From Paracoccaceae bacterium (GTDB lineage Bacteria > Pseudomonadota > Alphaproteobacteria > Rhodobacterales > Rhodobacteraceae), in the NCBI GenBank assembly GCA_002705045.2, contig PAHT02000076.1, positions 4,675 to 43,454 of the forward strand: a stretch of DNA of 38,780 nucleotides, in the 5' to 3' direction. This document shows positions 34,001-38,780 of the stretch, in pieces. A program made the translations under genes and the position numbers. Under the pieces are notes generated by a model that was not told the origin of the DNA, did not search any database, and saw nothing but the letters and a program-made list of their open reading frames with translations. Numbering within the stretch: position 1 is the first letter of the stretch; every line of letters starts with the position of its first letter.

Positions 34001-35938
34001 TTATCTACGATGGGAAGTGCTGGAGAATGGGGCGACATAAGTGACATTGCCAAACATTTAAATCGTGGCAATATGGTATCTGGAAGTACAAAGCTTTCAG
34101 ACCTCGGTATTTATGCCGAAGGCAGCTATGGCGATATAAGTTTAAGAATGAATGAAAATACTTTCGCGGCCACGACACCTGTCTTAACTTCAACAGGAGA
34201 AAGTAACCTTAACGGAACCATTTCAGGGTCATCACGGATCGGTGCTGCAAAATTTTCCGGTCATTTAGAGCTCATTTCACCTGAGGCTTTTTCTGTCGCA
34301 GTAGATAATCAAACTATATCAAGTAGCGTTGATGAACGACAAAACTCACTAATAACGCAAACACCGACTAAAGCAGGCGATAAAACCCAACTGTTTTTTA
34401 ATGTCTTCGAGGCAATTGACTCAAACGGTTCGGACAAAGACGGTTTACTAGCGAATGCGGCCGAGGCAACTTACACAGTAACTCTCCCCTCATCTGGAAC
34501 AGGGCCAAATTTTTCGGCAACTGTAAAATCTTCAACCTTAAATCCTGCAACTCCTATAGAACTTGGCAAAAAAATGTCTGAAGAGTTAAGATCCCTTTCC
34601 CCAATCCCCTCTCTCTCTGGTGCAGTAGCCCTATCCACATTACCGGAAGACACGGACAGCGTGATGATATCTTTCGACAAGAAAAATTATACGCTGACGG
34701 TACGCTATGATGATCCTACAGTAAAAGCAAATCCAGAAATATCAATCACCGGTGGTGAGGAAGGGCGTCTCACAGCCTATTTTGACTCAAATAAAAGATT
34801 ACAGCTTTCAGCTTCGGATGGAAGTATTTCTGCAGCTCAATTCGCAGTCTTGGGTAATTCAGTCGTTTCAGGAAATGAAAGTGCTTCAAAGCGATTTGGT
34901 CTGACGGATGATACGGCTGTGGCAATTAGAAGTCTTACTGGTAGGGAATTTACACCATCTGCAGCAGCTGAAACAACTGCATTTAAAGTTAATGGAGCAA
35001 ATGTAACCCTAACTATTACGCCGAACGGAAGTGGTTCATATACACTTTCATCGAGTAGTGCCACAGTCACACCAGTGTTTGCTGATACTGGAACAGCCAC
35101 TACATCAGCAACATTCCCAAAAATTATACTCAAAACGAATGAAAATGCAGGATTGATAACTGACCTTGGTAAAGATACCAATTCAGCTACCAAATTTGGT
35201 ATACAAATAGGGGACTACTCACTCTCAAATGAAAAGGATCACTTAATAATAAATTCAACCACAGATACGGCCCTCGCAGTCTCAACATCAGCTTCCAGCT
35301 TAGTCGATCAGCGGGTAAAATTAACTAATCTCCCGCCTGAAGATCTCATTATTCTTTTATCAGGAAGTGGCGCGAATCGGATCACCGGAAACTACGATAT
35401 TACACCAAATATAAACTTAGAAATTGAAGACAACTTAACTGTCAAAGTTATGGATGATACAGGTGTAAATATTGAAATTTTAGACGCAAAAACCGGTCAT
35501 TCCATCGCCTCACGTTCATTAGACGGAAATCTTTCAACTCAAGCAGAGGGCTATTTTATTCAATTAACCGATAAAGGTCAAAAAGACGATACATTTCAAA
35601 TAGCAACTAACAAAGACGGAACCGGCGATGCTAGAAATCTTGATGAAATTTTAAAACTACAAAGTGGAAATCCAAGTAATAATGTAAGTGGTAATTTCCA
35701 AGAAATATTTTCAGGTATAGTTGCAACAATTGGATCGAGCGTGCAAGCTAGTAAATTGCGAACAGAATCTGCAGAAGCTTTGAAAGACTCAGCAGAAGGC
35801 TTTGAGTCCCAGTTTTCAGGAGTAAATCTAGATGAGGAAGCCGCTAATCTTATTGAACAACAACAAGCATATCAAGCTTCAGCAAGAATTCTTTCAACGG
35901 CGCGAGAACTCTTTGATACGCTTTTAGAATCTGTGTGA
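31001..35938 (+). CDS. flgK: Giant hook-filament junction protein FlgK (1645 aa)
   Basis: First hook-filament junction protein. The N-terminus (SVTGQNIANINTEGYKRRDA) and C-terminus (NLIEQQQAYQASARILSTAR) are canonical, and a typical FlgK region to about residue 330 includes NSMLDSRDRIIDEISKFIEV. Usual FlgK is 450-680 residues; here over 900 extra residues fill the variable domain. Inside, a block starting KFSLTD-x-Q occurs twice, and a segment at about residues 600-675 resembles a phage virion module. The frame is intact. A GAGG site precedes the ATG, and flgL follows with 10 bases between. Confidence 0.94.
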   Translation: MPGLFDVGKTALQSYRQSLSVTGQNIANINTEGYKRRDANLEEISGSQGGITSVASQAGLGVRVEEIRRAFDAYVVDRTRSANANYELNDTLLNKLSELEDILLPQDSNLGIFIGRFFNSLQEIATAPGDTAPRIVALETGHALADSFRQTITVADDLLMGTLKQSKQDLVSVNVLADELVKINASLMSSGKSGNANNSMLDSRDRIIDEISKFIEVTTDLDSRGAATLRIGNSGNGPIFVSNDSKAPLSVAETFDGIQYSLTAGGKETPTSQINSGALKGYSDAFTLIKKTITDIDEMAFAFSQQVNQQHRQGIDLNNEKGRDLFGSTGFSITENPTNISNISAEIKITDISKVSGKQISVSYDENKKAWIAYDEARTQLSAGRSTIIMPGYEIKIAGAALNGEEFYVSASDGYAKNLNFIISKPENIAAASTKIVYADNNNKSSADISATRISKSAPPSIPEINKVLTNSFSAISASEFYKTGAIAHIPANTEAIELASLKQQPQIKFSLTDTQLANASTLSFSRATPTSQTYQFNIAYGDLFQGESGTWPGAETIAQYLNQGSLTTSADTDGISVSTTMTAAGNLTIGGVLTTSGTASFVDPRRISVTSAANDLGRSFTIVGTDANGSSQSEVVFGTNASTVISTKSFKTVTSVRVDGATAGNVSAGVTGLRISDLGIHASGKQGNLSLALATGTLATTTPKIMSSGTAITGSITNGSTASKLQIFTREGRHISGSPLTDEEVNTLMVSGNGFSEDASYRADYLNGYGETGYRGIKLERTNNTADSVISIGGDGNSARAFSAPTILPDSPTEPWKITVGGTKIIEVTAGSSAGHAAKIINEQSSKFGVMATATSIVELKNGGDSGTVSFKLGSDNTDFIKIEARVSAASMNTLAEKINLFTNNTGVSATVSTDQTRLIMENKNGTDINITDFDFDGNLGETITATVIDKFAKTVSPAINLGGLQDELKFSLTDGQVSKAQTLSFTIGSTLYNFDISYLSTMGSAGEWGDISDIAKHLNRGNMVSGSTKLSDLGIYAEGSYGDISLRMNENTFAATTPVLTSTGESNLNGTISGSSRIGAAKFSGHLELISPEAFSVAVDNQTISSSVDERQNSLITQTPTKAGDKTQLFFNVFEAIDSNGSDKDGLLANAAEATYTVTLPSSGTGPNFSATVKSSTLNPATPIELGKKMSEELRSLSPIPSLSGAVALSTLPEDTDSVMISFDKKNYTLTVRYDDPTVKANPEISITGGEEGRLTAYFDSNKRLQLSASDGSISAAQFAVLGNSVVSGNESASKRFGLTDDTAVAIRSLTGREFTPSAAAETTAFKVNGANVTLTITPNGSGSYTLSSSSATVTPVFADTGTATTSATFPKIILKTNENAGLITDLGKDTNSATKFGIQIGDYSLSNEKDHLIINSTTDTALAVSTSASSLVDQRVKLTNLPPEDLIILLSGSGANRITGNYDITPNINLEIEDNLTVKVMDDTGVNIEILDAKTGHSIASRSLDGNLSTQAEGYFIQLTDKGQKDDTFQIATNKDGTGDARNLDEILKLQSGNPSNNVSGNFQEIFSGIVATIGSSVQASKLRTESAEALKDSAEGFESQFSGVNLDEEAANLIEQQQAYQASARILSTARELFDTLLESV
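32522..33190 (+). repeat. FlgK internal duplication, copy 1 (with insertion)
   Basis: Encodes IKFSLTDTQLANASTLSF, later an Y-x-F-x-I-x-Y strand, W-x-x-x-x-x-IA-x-x-LN-x-G, then SDLGIHASGKQGNLSLAL and TTP. The same ordered motifs recur at 33908-34270. Copy 1 is longer because about 100 residues of a phage-like module are inserted in its middle. Confidence 0.65.
33908..34270 (+). repeat. FlgK internal duplication, copy 2
   Basis: Encodes LKFSLTDGQVSKAQTLSF, YNFDISY, EWGDISDIAKHLNRGN, SDLGIYAEGSYGDISLRM and ATTPVLTSTG in the same order as copy 1, but without the inserted module. Confidence 0.65.
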
Positions 35939-35948
35939 GGATAAAAAA

Positions 35949-37229
35949 ATGCAAATAAGCTCAAAACTATTCAATCAGCAATCGGTACGAAACTTTGAAA
36001 AGTTAAATGAAGGAATCCAAAAAACTCAGGAAAAAATATCAACAGGCCAAAATATTCTTTCAGCGTCAGACGATCCAGTTGCGGCGGTAAATCTCTCTGT
36101 TGCAAAAGAGCAACGAGACCTTCTCTCCCGTTATCAAGCAAACGCCGACGCAGCAAAGAACCGTCTAAATTTGTCAGACGAAATTTTTGATCAATCAATC
36201 ATAACCTTAACTCGGATAATGGAACTTACTGTACAAGCTGGGAATGGTACTGGCGACACTACAGCAATCTTGCAAGAAATTGACGCGTTAAAAGAAGTAA
36301 TGCTAGAAATGGCTAATACAAAGGACTCTCAAGGCCAAGCACTTTTTTCCGGATTTCGAACCAATTCTGTTCCATTTGAAATTCAGCTCGATGGCTCAGT
36401 TGACTACAAAGGCGACAGAGGGCAACACTCCGTCCAGCTCTCTGAAAGTATGAAAGTTAAAACTAGCATAGACGGTGGTTCGGCATTCATGAGGATTAAA
36501 ACTGCTGACGGAACGCATGGTGTCTTTGATATTATTGATAACAGTTTTAATTCTGTTAAAACCTCGAATGTGTATAAAAGACAAGCCTCGGCTAATACGC
36601 ATGCTGAAGTTAAATTTACACTCCCGCCTAATCCACAAAAGTGGACTTTCAATTTGCAGGGGAGCCAAGGACGCGTTTCGATTTCAACGGAACTAGCAAG
36701 CGGTAAGCTAGACGACACCTTAATTCCAGTTATTAATGCTAATACTGACAAGACAGGTATTACTGCGTCTCTTAATACAACGACTGGTGCAGTAGTTTTA
36801 AAAGACAGCTTCAATGGCGAAATTATTATGAGTGACGTTGAAATAGACGGGATAGAATTCGGTTCTGGTGACGTTCAGTATTTCGCAGAACTAAACAGTT
36901 ATGATGGTTTAGGCGAAGTAGTGGGTGCACCTCGCCGTCTCACCGATAGCGACCAGTTGGTATCGTCGGCAACTAATTATTTACAAAACGCACTTAACCA
37001 TTTGAGCGACCAACGTGCCTTTATTGGAGCGCAGCAGAACAAAGTAACCCAACAAGAAAGTGTTCTTCAGGAACGCCAATTCATTGTAAGTGATAAAATT
37101 TCCGAAATTGGTGATGCTGATTTAGCAAGCTTAGTAACTCGACTTCAGACAATGCTGCTAAATAGGGATGCCTCCCATGCTGCTTTTGCTAAAATTGGTC
37201 AACAAAGTCTATTTGATTTCCTCCGATAA
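35949..37229 (+). CDS. flgL: Hook-filament junction protein FlgL
   Basis: Second junction protein, a flagellin relative. N-terminus: LNEGIQKTQEKISTGQNILS with ASDDPVAAVNLSVAKEQRDL. C-terminus: ALNHLSDQRAFIGAQQNKVT, then LQTMLLNRDASHAAFAKIGQ and a terminal FDFLR. At 426 residues it is longer than the usual 300-400, again from the variable middle. GAGGA precedes the ATG. Last gene of the flgG operon. Confidence 0.95.
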   Translation: MQISSKLFNQQSVRNFEKLNEGIQKTQEKISTGQNILSASDDPVAAVNLSVAKEQRDLLSRYQANADAAKNRLNLSDEIFDQSIITLTRIMELTVQAGNGTGDTTAILQEIDALKEVMLEMANTKDSQGQALFSGFRTNSVPFEIQLDGSVDYKGDRGQHSVQLSESMKVKTSIDGGSAFMRIKTADGTHGVFDIIDNSFNSVKTSNVYKRQASANTHAEVKFTLPPNPQKWTFNLQGSQGRVSISTELASGKLDDTLIPVINANTDKTGITASLNTTTGAVVLKDSFNGEIIMSDVEIDGIEFGSGDVQYFAELNSYDGLGEVVGAPRRLTDSDQLVSSATNYLQNALNHLSDQRAFIGAQQNKVTQQESVLQERQFIVSDKISEIGDADLASLVTRLQTMLLNRDASHAAFAKIGQQSLFDFLR

Positions 37230-37237
37230 ATAAGCGT

Positions 37238-37253
37238 TGGCACGCATATTGCA
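37238..37253 (+). promoter_or_regulatory. Sigma-54 promoter of the flagellin gene
   Basis: TGGCACGCATATTGCA, identical to the sigma-54 consensus TGGCACG-N4-TTGCA, the best site in the window. It lies just after the flgL stop and gives a leader of about 60 bases. Confidence 0.9.
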
Positions 37254-37300
37254 CCTTAACTCACGAGTAAAAAGGTTTTTTTTAAACCATAAATTTTTAA

Positions 37301-37316
37301 CTTTACAACGGTAAAG
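37301..37316 (+). promoter_or_regulatory. Leader hairpin overlapping the flagellin ribosome site
   Basis: CTTTAC-AACG-GTAAAG, a perfect 6-bp stem. Its right arm includes the first bases of the AAAGGTGAG ribosome-binding site (37313-37321) of the flagellin, so folding would partly hide the site. Confidence 0.4.
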
Positions 37317-37323
37317 GTGAGTT

Positions 37324-38780
37324 ATGACGAACATATTGACAAATTCAGCGGCGTTAAAGTCCTTGTATTACTTACAAAAGAATGATGGGGCAGCAACCGA
37401 AGCAACCGAACGACTTGCTTCAGGAAAACGCATAAATAAAGCCGGTGACGATGCAGCTGGTGCAGCAATTGTCAATAGAATGACATCCCAAATTTCAGGC
37501 ATGGAGGTAGCAATTAGAAATGCCGGTGATGCCATTTCGATGGCTCAAACAGCGGAGGGCGCACTCGGAGAAACTTCAGAGATACTGCAACGAATGCGGG
37601 AGCTGGGAGTCCAGGCAGCAAACGGAACATATTCGGGAGCGGACCGCGTTTCATTAAACGCAGAGATCGTTCAACTCAAGAAAGAATTAATTAGAATTGG
37701 CGAAGCCACAACTTTTAATAATACCAAACTTCTCAACGGAACGTTTCAAGATACAGAATTCGAGCTTGGTTTTGATGAGTCTCCACAGCACACTCACACA
37801 TTGACAATAGATGACGTTCGTCCAAGCCAGCTTGGTGTTTGGAATATGTCGTCTCAGCTTGAGAAAACCGCCACTGTGGCTGCTAACGGTGCAGCTGCAT
37901 TAGGAGCTGCAGCTGTTATAACTACATCCGCATCACACGGTTTCGTCGCAAACGATCAGGTTACATATGAAGCTGGTGGAACTGCAGGCGTAGGTGGCAT
38001 TCCTGGCCTTATCGATGGCCGCACTTATGTTGTGAGTTCTGCACCGGCCAGTACTACCTTCACCTTAACAGAACTTGATGGAACCGCCATAACGTATGGT
38101 GCAGTAGGAAATTTAGATGGCGAAGGAGCAAAGTTTCACTTGGCTACTCTAGCTGGAGCGCCCAGTGTCGCGGAAGCAACGCTCACGGCTCCCTCCTCAT
38201 CACATGATATTACGGAGTCGTTAACAATTTATGGACATGTTGGAACAGAAACAGTTTCAGTGCCGGACGGATCAAGTTCGAGAGTAATCGCTGAAGCTGT
38301 CACAGCCAAATCTGGTACTACTGGAGTGACTGCTTATTCAGAAACAAATGCTCGGATAACTGTTTCACCAAATAATACAACTGATCTGTCTGGCAACACA
38401 ATAATCTCATTCACTCTTCAGGGAATGAATGCAACTCCTGTTACAATATCTTCGACCATGAAATTTGGTACCGGAGAAACAACACCTGTTCACGCTCCAG
38501 ACTTAAGTGATTTGAGAGATAAAATAAATGGTTACTCTGGAGATACTGGAATATCAGCTACAATCTCATACGATAGAACTTCTATAGATATTACATCGCC
38601 AGATGGATACGATATTGTAATAGATGATTTCGACATCGTTGCAAATAATGATACAACGTTTACTGCGGCAACTATAGTCAATGGTGCCGCTGGGACCAAC
38701 GCTGCAACAAATATGCTTGATAATACAACTGATAATACACAAACTATATTTCACAGCAGATCTAATTCAACCACTGCTGT
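37324..38780 (+). CDS. fliC: Flagellin (partial, runs off the window)
   Basis: Filament subunit; 485 codons are visible and the C-terminus is missing. The N-terminus is canonical: ATERLASGKRINKAGDDAAG, then AAIVNRMTSQISGMEVAIRN, AISMAQTAEGALGETSEILQ, RMRELGVQAANGTYSGADR, and FNNTKLLNGTFQ. After about residue 150 the variable domain starts. Residues about 190-262 hold a module (SASHGFVANDQVTYEAGG, then GLIDGRTYVV and TTFTLTELDGT) that resembles domains in viral and adhesin proteins. Further repeats of beta-rich sequence follow to the edge. The product is over 485 residues, so larger than a minimal flagellin. ATG follows AAAGGTGAG. Transcription by sigma-54 rather than FliA parallels the major flagellin FlaA of Vibrio. 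Confidence 0.95.
   Translation, partial: MTNILTNSAALKSLYYLQKNDGAATEATERLASGKRINKAGDDAAGAAIVNRMTSQISGMEVAIRNAGDAISMAQTAEGALGETSEILQRMRELGVQAANGTYSGADRVSLNAEIVQLKKELIRIGEATTFNNTKLLNGTFQDTEFELGFDESPQHTHTLTIDDVRPSQLGVWNMSSQLEKTATVAANGAAALGAAAVITTSASHGFVANDQVTYEAGGTAGVGGIPGLIDGRTYVVSSAPASTTFTLTELDGTAITYGAVGNLDGEGAKFHLATLAGAPSVAEATLTAPSSSHDITESLTIYGHVGTETVSVPDGSSSRVIAEAVTAKSGTTGVTAYSETNARITVSPNNTTDLSGNTIISFTLQGMNATPVTISSTMKFGTGETTPVHAPDLSDLRDKINGYSGDTGISATISYDRTSIDITSPDGYDIVIDDFDIVANNDTTFTAATIVNGAAGTNAATNMLDNTTDNTQTIFHSRSNSTTA

Noticed and set aside
37257-37324. Perfect 8-base complement TAACTCAC / GTGAGTTA bracketing the flagellin leader and start codon
   Set aside because: The left arm lies at or upstream of the transcription start predicted from the sigma-54 site, so it would not be in the RNA. 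Kept only as a possible DNA element.

Overview
The window is an AT-rich stretch (GC roughly 38% by eye) that is almost entirely one flagellar gene cluster of a Pseudomonadota-type bacterium. The gene set (FlgP/FlgT H-ring proteins, FlhF/FlhG, FliA/FlgM, DUF2802 protein, sigma-54 promoters) resembles polar-flagellum loci of marine Gammaproteobacteria. The single-domain FlgJ and the type of ClC transporter also fit some Alphaproteobacteria. I cannot assign the class from sequence alone. No tRNA, rRNA, CRISPR array or insertion sequence was seen.

Layout. 1-2300: a ClC-type transporter and a small lipoprotein, the non-flagellar or accessory edge. 2500-5450: fliL, two unrecognised proteins, and a divergent protein resembling ribosome recycling factor. 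5460-10190: a 1040-residue flagellin-like surface protein, then small genes including a Sel1-repeat periplasmic protein and a protein resembling nitrile-hydratase-type leader domains. 10368-11150: an extra FlgE/F/G-family protein. 11153-16366 (minus strand): flhA-flhF-flhG-fliA plus an unknown gene. 16614-20634 (plus strand): flgP-flgT-LysM protein-flgA-flgM-flgN-DUF2802. 20755-21714: an acidic unknown protein. 21809-37229: flgBCDEFGHIJKL, with greatly enlarged FlgE (1259 aa) and FlgK (1645 aa). 37324 to the end: a flagellin cut by the window edge.

Regulation can be read directly from the DNA. Sigma-54 type -24/-12 elements (TGGCAY-N5-TTGC and close variants) lie before flgB, flgG, flgP, flhA and the flagellin, with a weaker one before the extra rod/hook gene. 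A second motif, TAAA-N14/15-GTCGTT, occurs seven times in intergenic regions, always pointing at an adjacent gene: the 2271 lipoprotein, fliL, the 3342 gene, the giant flagellin-like gene, the 8761 mini-gene, the 10188 operon and flgM. It fits a FliA (sigma-28) promoter with a -10 that differs from the enteric GCCGATAA. This motif ties several unknown genes to the late flagellar regulon and is the most useful result here.

Most unusual points: a 24-base T tract placed like an UP element beside the FliA promoter of the giant flagellin-like gene (candidate phase-variable expression); phage-structural-like modules inside FlgK and the flagellin; an RRF-like paralog and a nitrile-hydratase-leader-like protein in a flagellar locus; and an FlhF whose central GTPase motifs look eroded.
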